NCBI RefSeq assembly: GCF_003347665.1
Contig: NZ_QDGA01000003.1
Coordinates: 225,112 to 289,111, forward strand
DNA length: 64,000 bases
Origin: Microvirga calopogonii
GTDB taxonomy: Bacteria > Pseudomonadota > Alphaproteobacteria > Rhizobiales > Beijerinckiaceae
Direction: 5' to 3'
In this document: in pieces, positions 30,812 through 40,233 of the stretch
How positions within the stretch are numbered: position 1 is the first letter of the stretch
Layout of the letters: each line of letters starts with the position of its first letter
Made by a program: the position numbers and the translations under genes
Notes under the pieces: model-generated
What the model was told of the DNA's origin: nothing
Databases searched by the model: none
Seen by the model: the letters and a program-made list of their open reading frames with translations, nothing else

Positions 30812-32497
30812 ATGAGCCGGATTTTCAGCCGGCGGGCCCACTCGATTACCGGACATCTCTTCCTCTTCGCCCTGGCGCTCACCCTGCCGGTCTTGCTCCT
30901 GAGCGGCTTCATCGGGTGGGCCTATCTGCGCCAGGAGGACCGGCGTATCGACCGTCTGGCCGAGCAGCAGGTCCAGTCCGTCGTCGCACAGATCGACAAT
31001 CGTCTCGCAGCCTTTCGGGCAAGCCTGAACGTGCTGGCGACAAACCCTGAACTGGTTGAAGGTAACATAGCCAGTTTCCGGTCGAGAGTTGAGCAGGCGA
31101 ATCTCCCGTCGGATGTCTGGCTGACAGTCCGGAACAAGACCGGCCAGCAGCTGCTCAACACCAGCACACCTCGTGAAGCACCGCTGCCGACCTTTGCCGG
31201 AAGGGGCGACCCGACGATCTTCACCGAGGGGCGCCCCTACACTTCAAACCTCATTTGGGCGCCCTTGACCAAGCGGTGGGCAGTCATGCTGTCGGTTCCG
31301 GTCCGTGTGCCCGTCGTCGCTGGTGAGGTCAGGTTTGCACTGACGACCGGACTCCCCGCGACGTACTTCAAGGAAATTCTGGAGACTGTGCCGCAAGGAT
31401 GGATTGCCGCGATCAATGATGGAAACGGTAAGATTCTGGCCCGGTCCACGGCTCATGACCAATGGGTCGGCAAACCCATGGCCCGTGTGGGGTGGGAGAT
31501 TACGAGGGATGTGCCTGCCGGCCAAGGCGGTCTCTGGCAGGACGTCTATACCCTGGAGGGTACACAGGTTGTCGGTGCGTACTATCGCATGGCGAGTACG
31601 GGCTGGCTGGTAGGTGTCTCCGCTTTGCCAGAGATCTACAAGGCACCACGGCGGACCATCATTGGCGTCGGGCTGACTTTGCTCGCTATGTCATTGCTGC
31701 TGGCAATCTCGCTCGCTGTCCTTATGGGGCGTCGGATTGCGACTGCGATCAATGCCTTGCAGGTCAAAGCGGTCGCCATGCGCGACATGAGAATTATCGA
31801 TCTTCCGCGAACGTCTCTGAACGAAGCGGATCATGTTGCGAAAATCATGCAGGACACAGCAAGGATCCTTCGCAAACGGCAAGACCAGCAGACCACTCTC
31901 ATTCAGGAACTGAACCACAGGGTGAAGAACACGCTTGCCACCGTTCAGGCGATCGGCCGGATGACCATCAGGAACTCGCCTGACTTGGCCACCTTCGAGC
32001 ATGCGTTTTTCGCCCGTCTGCTTGCGCTTTCAGCAACCCACGATCTGCTCACTGCCTCAGCATGGTCCGGAGTGGAATTGCAAGACCTGCTCACGAAGGA
32101 ACTGGAGCCATTCCAGGCCGGATCACGTCTGTCGATGGGAGGTCCCTCCGTTGCCCTGACGAGCAAAGTGGCGATCGGCCTCGGAATGGCCATTCACGAG
32201 ATGGCTACCAATGCCACGAAGTATGGAGCCCTCCACTCCGAGGAAGGAACGATTGAGATCTGTTGGTCGGTAACCGACGGCGTTCTGACTTTCGTTTGGC
32301 ACGAGCGACGGCAGGACCGCATTGTTCTGCCGTCACGCCGGGGCTTCGGCTCCCGTCTGATCCATCAGACGATCGTTATGGAACTCCAAGGCTCGGCGGA
32401 CATGACTTACAATGCGAATGGCCTGCGCGCCGTCTTCACGATCCCCTTGAAAGTTGCTGATCATATGGAAGGTCAAGCCGAAGCGGGAGCATCGTGA
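30812..32497 (+). CDS. HWE/HisKA_2-type sensor histidine kinase
   Basis: The product has 561 residues. An N-terminal membrane helix (LFLFALALTLPVLLLSGFIG) and a second at about residues 285-305 (IIGVGLTLLAMSLLLAISLA) enclose a periplasmic Cache-like sensor domain. The phosphoacceptor motif is IQELNHRVKNTLATVQAIGR, typical of the HWE/HisKA_2 class. The ATPase region shows MAIHEMATNATKYGALH (N box) and GFGSRLIHQ. Such kinases often feed orphan or stress-response regulators. A small receiver protein (34275) and an orphan LuxR-type protein lie nearby. Confidence 0.9.
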   Translation: MSRIFSRRAHSITGHLFLFALALTLPVLLLSGFIGWAYLRQEDRRIDRLAEQQVQSVVAQIDNRLAAFRASLNVLATNPELVEGNIASFRSRVEQANLPSDVWLTVRNKTGQQLLNTSTPREAPLPTFAGRGDPTIFTEGRPYTSNLIWAPLTKRWAVMLSVPVRVPVVAGEVRFALTTGLPATYFKEILETVPQGWIAAINDGNGKILARSTAHDQWVGKPMARVGWEITRDVPAGQGGLWQDVYTLEGTQVVGAYYRMASTGWLVGVSALPEIYKAPRRTIIGVGLTLLAMSLLLAISLAVLMGRRIATAINALQVKAVAMRDMRIIDLPRTSLNEADHVAKIMQDTARILRKRQDQQTTLIQELNHRVKNTLATVQAIGRMTIRNSPDLATFEHAFFARLLALSATHDLLTASAWSGVELQDLLTKELEPFQAGSRLSMGGPSVALTSKVAIGLGMAIHEMATNATKYGALHSEEGTIEICWSVTDGVLTFVWHERRQDRIVLPSRRGFGSRLIHQTIVMELQGSADMTYNANGLRAVFTIPLKVADHMEGQAEAGAS

Positions 32498-32535
32498 TCC
32501 CGCAGGGTCATGACACTTCACCAGCAAGAGCGAGG

Positions 32536-32835
32536 TCACAGGCGGCCCTGGCTCTGTCCTCGACGCTGAGACTGGATAGATTCGTGCGACAAGGCAGTGC
32601 GGGGCCGCTTGCTTCTCGTCCGCGCCTTATAGAGCAGAGACTTGATGTGCTGCCTGATGGCACGTTCACTCACGGATAATTCGTGTGCGATGTCACCTCT
32701 CGTTTGCCCACTTGCGATGAGGCAAAGCACTTGAGCCTCTTCGGTTGAGAGCATCGGTGAGGATATTCCCGTGCCGGATTGGGTGTAAGGTCGGGGCCTT
32801 CGCTTGCAGCGTAGGCAGATAATATTTCCTGTCAT
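32536..32835 (-). CDS. Small LuxR-type helix-turn-helix protein
   Basis: The product is 99 residues from MTGNIICLRCKR; an ATG ten codons upstream is also possible. Residues about 27-80 are a GerE/LuxR DNA-binding domain: LSTEEAQVLCLIASGQTRGD, then IAHELSVSERAIRQHIKSLL. There is no receiver or ligand domain. The N-terminus has a CLRC pair. The C-terminus is basic. It is convergent with the histidine kinase gene, 38 bp away. It may be an orphan output protein of that kinase, but this is a guess. Confidence 0.75.
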   Translation of the reverse strand: MTGNIICLRCKRRPRPYTQSGTGISSPMLSTEEAQVLCLIASGQTRGDIAHELSVSERAIRQHIKSLLYKARTRSKRPRTALSHESIQSQRRGQSQGRL

Positions 32836-32959
32836 GATGGTTGCCCCCCAGCAACGCAGTTTCAACCCATCATAGCGTCAGGGGGAGCATCTCACTTTGC
32901 CGATCGGCGCAATCTCTGTGCCATTTGCCTCAACCGAGTACGGCCCGCAGCCGGGTTGA

Positions 32960-34001
32960 TCACACCCGGAGATCGCGGATCCACTGGGCAAGGATTGGGC
33001 CGTCTGAACTTGATCGGCCGCGCTGGACCGCGATCTGGGCCAGTGTCCCTTCAGAGCGGGCCTCCCGAGGCGACATGCCGAACATGCGCCGGAACGCGCG
33101 GCTGAAGGCAGCTTCGTTCCCAAAGCCCCATGAATACGCGAGATCCGCTATCGAGCGGCGTGACGGGGAGGGGGAGGTGAGTTCGGCAAAACAGCGGAAC
33201 ATCCTTCGCTCGCGGATATAGCCGCTCAGCCCGCCAATGGGTTCGAACATCCGGACAAGAGTTGCCCGTGACACATGGAACTCGCGGGTCATGCTCTCGA
33301 CCGTCAGATTTGGATCGGCCAGATTCGCTTCAATGTAACGTTTGATGGTTAGGAGAAGGGCTTCCCCTCTTGGCCGTCGCGACCGTGTCCCGTGAATCGG
33401 ATGAAGCGCCGAAACAGCCGGCGATCAGGCTCGCCGTCGCTTCGGAGATGGCAGCCCCATCCTCCGCACTCAAGGACCCAGCGGTTTTATGGATGGTCTG
33501 CATGTAGGTGCCGAGAACATAGCCGAGACCGGTCAGGCCCGACAGTACCGTGCCGTGGAGTTCGTCAGGATGTCTGAGAAGAGGCTCCAGCATGGTTCTT
33601 GGAACAATGCAGTTCAAATTATGGAATCGCTCGGCCTGTGTCTGCAGCGTCTGTGAGAGGTCGAGGATGCTGATATCGCCGGGCCGCACTCGGATCGCAC
33701 GGCCATCAACCTCTCCGGCATAGCCGCCCTGTGTGTATAGCTGAACGACGTAGTGATCGATCCCACTGCGGGCAATCGTAAGCTGCGAACGATGGAATTG
33801 CTGAGCGTTTGCGCTCACACTCCCGAAGACTAGAGGACCGAGGTGGTAACTATCGACTTTGACCTCGAAGGCATCGACCGCGCCTGGGTCAGAAATCGAA
33901 ACGTCGAACAGCGGAGAGGTTATGCTGCGCCAGGTCCAGAAGGCCTCTTCGGCGGATGGGACCGCAGATCCGACGAACGAAAAAGAGGGCAGGCCGGACA
34001 T
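32960..34001 (-). pseudogene. AraC-family regulator broken by a single-base frameshift
   Basis: The first 211 codons, from MSGLPSFSFVGSAVP (ATG at 34001), encode an AraC N-terminal cupin-like region (SGIDHYVVQLYTQGGYAGEV, VRPGDISILDLSQTL). The frame then runs into a stop at 33330. The missing DNA-binding domain continues in another frame (IKRYIEANLADPNLTVESM, SIADLAYSWGFGNEAAFSRA, FRRMFGMSP) to 32960. Removing one base from the C4 run at 33364-33367 joins the two as ATAKREALLLTIKRYIEANL. The repaired protein would be about 346 residues. Either a real lesion or a sequencing error at the run explains this. Confidence 0.88.
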
Positions 34002-34274
34002 GGTCGATTGTTCGCCCCAGGTTTAGATTGTGGCGTCACTTGATCCGGAGAAAAGCTACCGGACTGTGATGGAAAAGGAATACGTATTGTCCGCATCTCC
34101 GAAAAGAATTTCGGTTGTGATCGGAAGATTATTGCTGAGAGTCTTCCCGCTATCGAGAACACCAGTCCAGCCGTTAACTCTTTGGTGACCATAGCCATAC
34201 TTGCCGGATATCGCCCTGAACACCAGCCGCCGTGGGTCGTTAACGACGCGGATGTGTTCAGTGAGGTTGCGTAT

Positions 34275-34706
34275 ATGGCTCCAATGCTGTCCCCTTGGAC
34301 CCGCCCTGAGCGGGCGACGAAACCAGCCGTCAAATCGCTGCGTCAGCGTGTTCTCGTTGTCGAGGACGAGTTGATCATTGGAGAAATTGCGGCCGAAGCG
34401 CTCATTGACGCGGGCTACGAGGTCTTCACGGCAGCCAGCGCTGAGGAGGCTGAAATCATACTGAGGGACATGTCAGTGGATGTGCTGTTCACGGACATCA
34501 ACCTCGGTGGTCAAGACGGCTTCGAGCTGGCGCAGACCGCCCTGTCTCTCCAGCCCTTTTTATTGGTTGTCTTCACCTCGGGCCGCTCCCGGATCTGCCA
34601 CGGTATGTGCGCGTCAGTGGGATTGCCTTTTCTCGCCAAGCCTTACCGCCTCACGGAACTGGTCGAGACAGTCGAACGTGCCTTGAAAGCAAGATCGACG
34701 CAATGA
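34275..34706 (+). CDS. Single-domain response regulator (CheY-like)
   Basis: The product is 143 residues from ATG 34275; an ATG at 34182 would add 31. The receiver domain covers about residues 20-140: RVLVVEDELIIGEIAAEALI (acidic pair), phosphoacceptor Asp in DVLFTDINLGGQDGFEL, Thr/Ser in VVFTSGRS, and Lys in PFLAKPYRLTEL. All key residues are present. There is no output domain. Receivers of this type are often partners of HWE kinases in Rhizobiales, and one lies 1.8 kb upstream. Confidence 0.88.
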   Translation: MAPMLSPWTRPERATKPAVKSLRQRVLVVEDELIIGEIAAEALIDAGYEVFTAASAEEAEIILRDMSVDVLFTDINLGGQDGFELAQTALSLQPFLLVVFTSGRSRICHGMCASVGLPFLAKPYRLTELVETVERALKARSTQ

Positions 34707-34798
34707 CAGGCCTTCGTCGACTCCCCATATCAGGCTCGACTTGGTTCCATAGTCGGAGTGGTCGCCGTCCACACGTCTCAATGCGAATGGCCTGACAC

Positions 34799-34833
34799 GA
34801 AAAGAAAGGCGCCCCTTCGCAACAGCGGCGCCT
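34799..34833 (-). terminator. Rho-independent terminator after the chemoreceptor gene
   Basis: On the minus strand AGGCGCC (34833-34827) pairs with GGCGCCT (34813-34807) around a 13-base loop, followed by TTCTTTTC. It lies about 85 bases past the stop of the chemoreceptor gene. Confidence 0.75.
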
Positions 34834-34917
34834 CTCATGCTCGTGTCGATATAGGATCAAGCTGTCCCAGGGAATCTCAGTCCGACGGGATCTGTCCTAT
34901 CGATCGGAGTGCTTGCT

Positions 34918-36615
34918 CTAGGCTGCCTTCACGTCACGAAGGAACTGGCCGACCTCATCCCCAAGGCTATTGGAGTGGCGAGCCAGCTCTTGGGCTGCGC
35001 TCAACACCTGCGAGGCCGCGGCCCCGGTCTCACCGGCACCCCGACGCACGTCGCCGATGTTTCCTGTGACATGCTCGGTGCCGCGGGCTGCTTCGTGAAC
35101 GTTGCGGGCGATCTCACCCGTCGCCGCACCTTGCTCTTCCATCGCTGCTGCGATCGTGACCGAGATCTGTGACATTTCCCCGATAGTCTGGGTAATGGTC
35201 TGGATTGCCTGAACTGCCTCTCGGGTCGCCTGCTGCACCGATGCGATCTGGGACGAGATCTCGTCCGTGGCCTTGGCCGTCTGGTTGGCGAGTTCCTTTA
35301 CCTCGGACGCAACGACCGCGAAGCCCTTGCCGGCTTCACCGGCCCGCGCCGCCTCAATGGTGGCGTTGAGCGCCAGCAGATTGGTCTGCCCCGCCACAGA
35401 ATTGATGAGGGCAATGACGTTGCCGATCCGCTCCGCAGTGGAAGCCAGCTGCTGCACGATGGCGTCCGTGCGCTGGGCATCGCGCACCGCGCGCTCGGCT
35501 ATCCGTGATGACTGGGACACCTGCGTTGCGATCTCCCTGATAGAGATCGACAGCTCCTCCGTGGCGGCTGCGACCGTCTGCACGTTGGCTGAGGTCTGCT
35601 CGGCGGCCGAGGCCGCGCTGACCGTCTGAGTGTTGGTCTGATCCGCTATCGACGTCATGGTCTGCGCCGTGGCTTCCATCTCCGTAGCCGCCGAAGCTAA
35701 CCCTTGCGTCATGGCAGAGACATTGCGCTCGAAATTCCGGGTCAGCTGATCAAGCACCTGGGCACGGCGCATCTTTGCCTCGTTCTCAGTCTGCTGTTCG
35801 GCGGTGAGGCGGCGTGCCTCAATCGCATTGTCCTTGAAAATTTGGAGCGACCGGGCCAAGGCGCCAACCTCGTCCTGGCGGTCCGTGCCGGTCACAAGGA
35901 TATCGAGTTCACCCGCGGCCAAGCGTCCCATGGTATTCGTCATAGACCCAAGCGGCCGGGTCACGCCGAGGAGAACGATTGCACAGATCAACCCGATGGC
36001 GAAGGTCAATCCACCTGCGGCAGAGCCGATAAGCCACCATCTCGTGCTCATTGCATCGGAAGACGCTTCCTGTTTCATCTGCTCCAGTTCGAGCGCGATG
36101 CCATCGGTGCTCGTGGTGATCTGGTCTCGCAATGCGCGTCGCAGATCGCGAGCCGCACCGTTCGTAATCTCGGCGGCCTTCGCATCGTTGCCCGCCATCG
36201 AAGCGGCGAGGCTCTGTTCAAGCACTTTGAAGTAGCTCAAGGTCGCGCTTTTCAGATCCTCGTTGAGCTTCCTGAATTCATCGGAACTGGAGAGTTCGAC
36301 AATCCGGTCCAGATCTTCCGATGCCTTCCTGGTCGCGCTCTTGAATGCATTTTCAACGCTCCTGACCCGCTCCGGAAGATTCTTCGGTGTCAGGATCATG
36401 CCTTTTTCTTGGATCGAGGCCTCGTTGATCTGCGTGTTGACACTCTGTACCAAGCTCAATCGCTTCGCATCATTATCGACGATGCGTTCTGCGTTGGCAT
36501 TCATTTCGTCGAGGCCTGACACCGCCATGGCGATCAGGCCAACAGTAATCGCAACAAAGATAACAACCGGAACGGCGATCTTGGTCAGCAGCTTCAAATT
36601 GTTGATGAGTTTCAT
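34918..36615 (-). CDS. Methyl-accepting chemotaxis protein
   Basis: The product has 565 residues. Two membrane helices (about 10-30, [20 protein letters not shown], and 193-215, [20 protein letters not shown]) flank a periplasmic four-helix-bundle-like sensor. A HAMP domain follows (about 215-270), and then a signalling domain with the conserved hairpin tip region [20 protein letters not shown] and [20 protein letters not shown]. The receptor relays ligand binding to CheA. No che genes lie in the window. No CheR-binding pentapeptide is seen at the C-terminus (FLRDVKAA). Confidence 0.93.
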   Translation of the reverse strand: MKLINNLKLLTKIAVPVVIFVAITVGLIAMAVSGLDEMNANAERIVDNDAKRLSLVQSVNTQINEASIQEKGMILTPKNLPERVRSVENAFKSATRKASEDLDRIVELSSSDEFRKLNEDLKSATLSYFKVLEQSLAASMAGNDAKAAEITNGAARDLRRALRDQITTSTDGIALELEQMKQEASSDAMSTRWWLIGSAAGGLTFAIGLICAIVLLGVTRPLGSMTNTMGRLAAGELDILVTGTDRQDEVGALARSLQIFKDNAIEARRLTAEQQTENEAKMRRAQVLDQLTRNFERNVSAMTQGLASAATEMEATAQTMTSIADQTNTQTVSAASAAEQTSANVQTVAAATEELSISIREIATQVSQSSRIAERAVRDAQRTDAIVQQLASTAERIGNVIALINSVAGQTNLLALNATIEAARAGEAGKGFAVVASEVKELANQTAKATDEISSQIASVQQATREAVQAIQTITQTIGEMSQISVTIAAAMEEQGAATGEIARNVHEAARGTEHVTGNIGDVRRGAGETGAAASQVLSAAQELARHSNSLGDEVGQFLRDVKAA

Positions 36616-36894
36616 AGTCTTTCATTGGCCCGCTCGCATCGCCGCGAGAAGCGCACGCCCCCAGACGCGCATGAACCAGGCCGCACCAAAATTAGACAAA
36701 GTCGTGAAGAAGGCCTTAAGTTTTCGCCGGCTGCACAGACGATAAACTCTCTGACGATAGGAATATATCAATATTGAATGTGTTTTGGATCAGGTCACGT
36801 TCGCGGGGTGCGCCGCCTCAACTGAGATCTATTGAATATCGTCCTAGGTGAATAGCATCTTCGTGACCACATGACCACCGACATCATCAGTCAG

Positions 36895-38220
36895 TCAGGT
36901 ACTGGCCGCCAATGCGATCGAATCTGCGACCTTCTCGTAACGATCCGATAATGTTGCAGTCGCAATACGCAAATGGCGTGTCGGCAAGTTGGAGAACTTG
37001 GCACCCGGATGGACGGCAATACCGTGGGCGGCAAGCGTTACCATAGCGAATGGCTCGGAAGACACCGGCACCCAGGCGCATAGGCCTTCACCGTGCACGG
37101 CTTCGACCCCCCTCTGTTGCAGGGCGCTGACGAGATGAGCACGCCGGCTGTGATAAATCGTTCGAGCCTGAGCGATGGATTCCTGTGTCGATGGATCGCG
37201 TAGCAGCCAGGCAGTAGCTCCCTGCAGGATACGGCTTGTCCAACCGGCGCTAAAGCTGCGGTACGACTGAATCTGCTCGACGATTGCACGGGAACTGGAG
37301 AGGACGGCGAGACGCAAGTCGGGTCCATGTGTTTTCGAGAACGACAGGATGTGGATGACGCGGTTCGGGAAGTGAGCCCCCAGGGAATGGCGCGGAGCTG
37401 CGGAGATATCCCCGGTGCCGTCGTCCTCGACGATAAGTGTATCGACCTCCTTCAGAACTCCGGCAAGTGCACCCAGCCGTGCCCGGCTGACACTTTGGCC
37501 GGTCACGGAATGCAGCCGTGGTTGAAAAATGAATGCAGCAGGCCTTGCTTTCAGCGCTGCCTCAAGGGCTGACGGCAGCGGCCCTTCGCCGTCACATTCG
37601 ACCGGTATGATGCGAACTCCCCGGTCTTCCAGAATATCGAGGAGGCGCATGCCCGTCGGGTTCTCAATCGCAACGGATGCTCCTGGCGGCAGCAGGGCGT
37701 GAACCAGAGTGTAGACCGCGTTATAGCCGCCATTCGTCGCGAGAAATGCCTCCGGCTCATAGGGCCACGCTTTTCGTACTTCCTCCTCTAGTTCCGGCAG
37801 GATCCTGTTGCGCTCGTAGCTGTTGAGGTTCTCCGCCGAGGCACCATAGGCCATCGCTTGCGCAAGCGGCGGCAACAGGCGGACATCGGGAACGGCTGCG
37901 GTCAGGTTGAGAATACCTTCGCCGTAATTGCCGGAGCTTCCGAGCCGGTTCGGCTTCGCGACGAAACGATCGCCGCTCACCCAGGTGCCGTTTCGGCCTC
38001 GTCCGCTGATAATATTCTGGCGCCGCAGTTCACTCCACGCTTCTGAGATCGTCGCAGGACTGACGCCGAGCGCGAATGCAAGATCACGGATCGGAGGTAA
38101 CTTTGTACCAACTGTAAGGGTGCCAGCGCGGATCAGTGCTCTAGTCTCGAGAGCGATCCCACGAATGGTTCGATCGTTCAGCTTCTCGGCAAACCAATGC
38201 GCGTCTCTGTTTTCAGCCAT
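36895..38220 (-). CDS. MocR-type regulator (GntR HTH fused to aminotransferase)
   Basis: The product has 441 residues. Residues about 15-85 are a GntR winged helix (LTVGTKLPPIRDLAFALGVS, ISEAWSELRRQNIISGRGR). The aminotransferase-like part has LATNGGYNAVYTLVHALLPP, IVEDDGTGDIS and the PLP lysine in ILSFSKTHGPDLRLAVL. It is divergent from the substrate-binding/ABC/M20 operon across 100 AT-rich bases that hold an inverted repeat, so it probably controls that operon. It is the second protein of this type in the window and is only distantly similar to the first. Confidence 0.92.
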   Translation of the reverse strand: MAENRDAHWFAEKLNDRTIRGIALETRALIRAGTLTVGTKLPPIRDLAFALGVSPATISEAWSELRRQNIISGRGRNGTWVSGDRFVAKPNRLGSSGNYGEGILNLTAAVPDVRLLPPLAQAMAYGASAENLNSYERNRILPELEEEVRKAWPYEPEAFLATNGGYNAVYTLVHALLPPGASVAIENPTGMRLLDILEDRGVRIIPVECDGEGPLPSALEAALKARPAAFIFQPRLHSVTGQSVSRARLGALAGVLKEVDTLIVEDDGTGDISAAPRHSLGAHFPNRVIHILSFSKTHGPDLRLAVLSSSRAIVEQIQSYRSFSAGWTSRILQGATAWLLRDPSTQESIAQARTIYHSRRAHLVSALQQRGVEAVHGEGLCAWVPVSSEPFAMVTLAAHGIAVHPGAKFSNLPTRHLRIATATLSDRYEKVADSIALAAST

Positions 38221-38234
38221 GCTTCACCAAATTT

Positions 38235-38280
38235 AATGTTCAATAACATAATACAGTTTGATCAATGCATTATGAACATT
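38235..38280. promoter_or_regulatory. Inverted repeat AATGTTCA/TGAACATT, candidate operator
   Basis: AATGTTCA (38235-38242) and TGAACATT (38273-38280) form a perfect 8-bp inverted repeat with centres 38 bp apart, in the AT-rich divergent region between the MocR-type regulator and the transporter operon. It is the most regular structure in this region and a fair candidate for the regulator's site. Confidence 0.5.
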
Positions 38281-38320
38281 TTAACTGCGTGGAGAACAAG
38301 TTTGCTGTGAGTGATTGCCG

Positions 38321-39283
38321 ATGCCATTGACCCTCCGTCTCGCCCTCCGCGACTGGGATTACATGACGCCTCTGGTGTTGGGCGACGTCCGGTCTCCTCG
38401 CCTCGACATCAAGGTCGATCGCGTCGGTACTCTTATTGCCAATGTCGCCCGCGACCCGTCTTATGAAGGGGCGGAGATGTCCTTCAGCCGCTATTCGCAA
38501 CTTCGGCATGACGGAGATGAGAGCGTTGTCGGCATCCCGAACTTCATCATGCGTGGGTTTCGGCATCGGTGCATCATCACCACAAAGGAAAGCCCCATCC
38601 GCAAGCTGTCGCATCTCGCCGGAAAGAGGATTGGCGTGACCGGCTGGCGGGATTCCGGCAATACATGGACCCGCGCCGCCGTCCGCCGCGAAGGCGTCGA
38701 GATCGAGGATGCCAAGTGGTACGCGGGGCGGCTGACGGAAGCTCATCCCATCACGGACCGGCTCGACGGTTTTGGACGTCCGGGTCGCATCGAAGCCGCT
38801 CCAGGTGAGCGGCCGATGGTCGATCTTTTGAAGGACGGGGGCTTGGATGCGATTTTCACACCTTTCATGCCGCCGGGATTCTTCGATCACGACTCACCAC
38901 TTCGCCAGGTCCTCGACGACTTCCGGGCGGCCGAGGTCGCCTACTTCCATGAAGTTGGCTATGTGCCGGGCATGCACCTGATCGGCCTTAAGGCCGAGCT
39001 CGTCAGGGAGCATCCTTGGGTCATGGATGAGCTCAGCGATCTGATCGACGCATCTCAGCGTATGTGGCTGGAGAAACGCGAGAAATATGCGGATACCACG
39101 CCCTGGATGATCGACGAGCTCCGTCGCTGCGCCGCCGACTTGCCACCCTCCTGGAATATCAGCGGCCTCGAGGCGAACGAGAAGATGATAGGTGATTTCG
39201 CCACCGAGCTGTACGAGCAGAAGATTCTGCCGCGCGTGCTGACGCCCGCTGATCTCTTCCCTTGGCACACATACGGCAGATGA
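38321..39283 (+). CDS. Substrate-binding-fold protein like 4,5-dihydroxyphthalate decarboxylase
   Basis: The product has 320 residues from ATG 38321. The sequence (LRLALRDWDYMTPLVLGDV, LAGKRIGVTGWRDSGNTWTR, KDGGLDAIFTPFMPPGFFD) has the type II periplasmic-binding fold seen in NitT/TauT-like proteins and in the 4,5-dihydroxyphthalate decarboxylase (Pht5-like) family. There is no signal peptide, so it probably stays in the cytosol and may be an enzyme rather than a transport protein. It is the first gene of the operon and precedes a true exported binding protein by 59 bp. The reaction is unknown. Confidence 0.72.
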   Translation: MPLTLRLALRDWDYMTPLVLGDVRSPRLDIKVDRVGTLIANVARDPSYEGAEMSFSRYSQLRHDGDESVVGIPNFIMRGFRHRCIITTKESPIRKLSHLAGKRIGVTGWRDSGNTWTRAAVRREGVEIEDAKWYAGRLTEAHPITDRLDGFGRPGRIEAAPGERPMVDLLKDGGLDAIFTPFMPPGFFDHDSPLRQVLDDFRAAEVAYFHEVGYVPGMHLIGLKAELVREHPWVMDELSDLIDASQRMWLEKREKYADTTPWMIDELRRCAADLPPSWNISGLEANEKMIGDFATELYEQKILPRVLTPADLFPWHTYGR

Positions 39284-39342
39284 ATTTTGCCAGAGTGACT
39301 GACGACCTGACACGGTGTTCTCAAACAGAAAGGGTCTCTCCC

Positions 39343-40233
39343 ATGCATTCGAAACTGATTGCCTCGGCCACACTCGCAGCGCTGCTTCTTGCAGGTTCGG
39401 CCATCGCTCAGGAAGCCACCATCCCAAAGCAGAACGTGAACGAGGAGTTGCGGGCACGCCTGCCGGAGAACGTCCGCACCGAGGGCAAGATGATTTCGGT
39501 CAACAATGGCTCGTTCCCTCCCTATGAAATCGTGACCGGCACGGAGATGACCGGTGCGAGCAGCGATTTGACGGATGCGATCGGTCAGGTTCTCGGTGTC
39601 AAGATCGAGCATGCCACCGTTGGTGGCCTGCCGGCGCTGCTCGCCGGCGTGAATTCCGGACGCTACCAGTTTGCATTCGGTCCTGTCGGCGATTTCAAGA
39701 GCCGGGAAGAGGCCAACGACTTCGTCGACTGGGTTCAGGAGTTCGTTGTCTTCGCTGTCCAGAAGGGCAATCCCAAGGGCATCACCTCGCTGGATACGGC
39801 CTGCGGCAATCGCATCGCTGTCATGGCAGGAGGCTCCGCCGAACGCGTAATTCAGGCTCAGGCGGAGAAGTGCAAAGCCGATGGCAAGGAAGCCCTCACG
39901 GTTCAGTCCTATACTGATCAGCCGAGCTCGATTCTCTCCGTACGCTCGAAGCGGGCCGACGCATTCTTCTCCTCCCAGGCGCCCCTGACATATTTCGTTG
40001 CCCAAGCCAACGGTCAGCTCGAACTGACCGGCGTCGGCCAGAAGAACGGCTTCGAGGATCTCTATCAGGGCGCCGTCGTGCCCAAGGGGTCGCCGCTTGG
40101 CCCGGTGCTGCTCGATACCATCAAGCTCCTGATGAGCAACGGAACCTACGCCGCCATCATGAAGAAGTGGGGTCTTGAGAACAACATGCTCAAGGAGCCC
40201 GGAATCAACCTTGGTGGAGTCCTTCCGAAATGA
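39343..40233 (+). CDS. ABC transporter substrate-binding protein, family 3
   Basis: The product has 296 residues. MHSKLIASATLAALLLAGSA plus IAQE is a clear Sec signal peptide, cleaved after about residue 23. The mature part is a family 3 solute-binding protein (SVNNGSFPPYEIVTGTEMTG, LPALLAGVNSGRYQFAFGPV, AVVPKGSPLGPVLLDTIKLL), the type that binds polar amino acids or related compounds. Its stop overlaps the permease start by 4 bp. Substrate not determinable by eye. Confidence 0.9.
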   Translation: MHSKLIASATLAALLLAGSAIAQEATIPKQNVNEELRARLPENVRTEGKMISVNNGSFPPYEIVTGTEMTGASSDLTDAIGQVLGVKIEHATVGGLPALLAGVNSGRYQFAFGPVGDFKSREEANDFVDWVQEFVVFAVQKGNPKGITSLDTACGNRIAVMAGGSAERVIQAQAEKCKADGKEALTVQSYTDQPSSILSVRSKRADAFFSSQAPLTYFVAQANGQLELTGVGQKNGFEDLYQGAVVPKGSPLGPVLLDTIKLLMSNGTYAAIMKKWGLENNMLKEPGINLGGVLPK

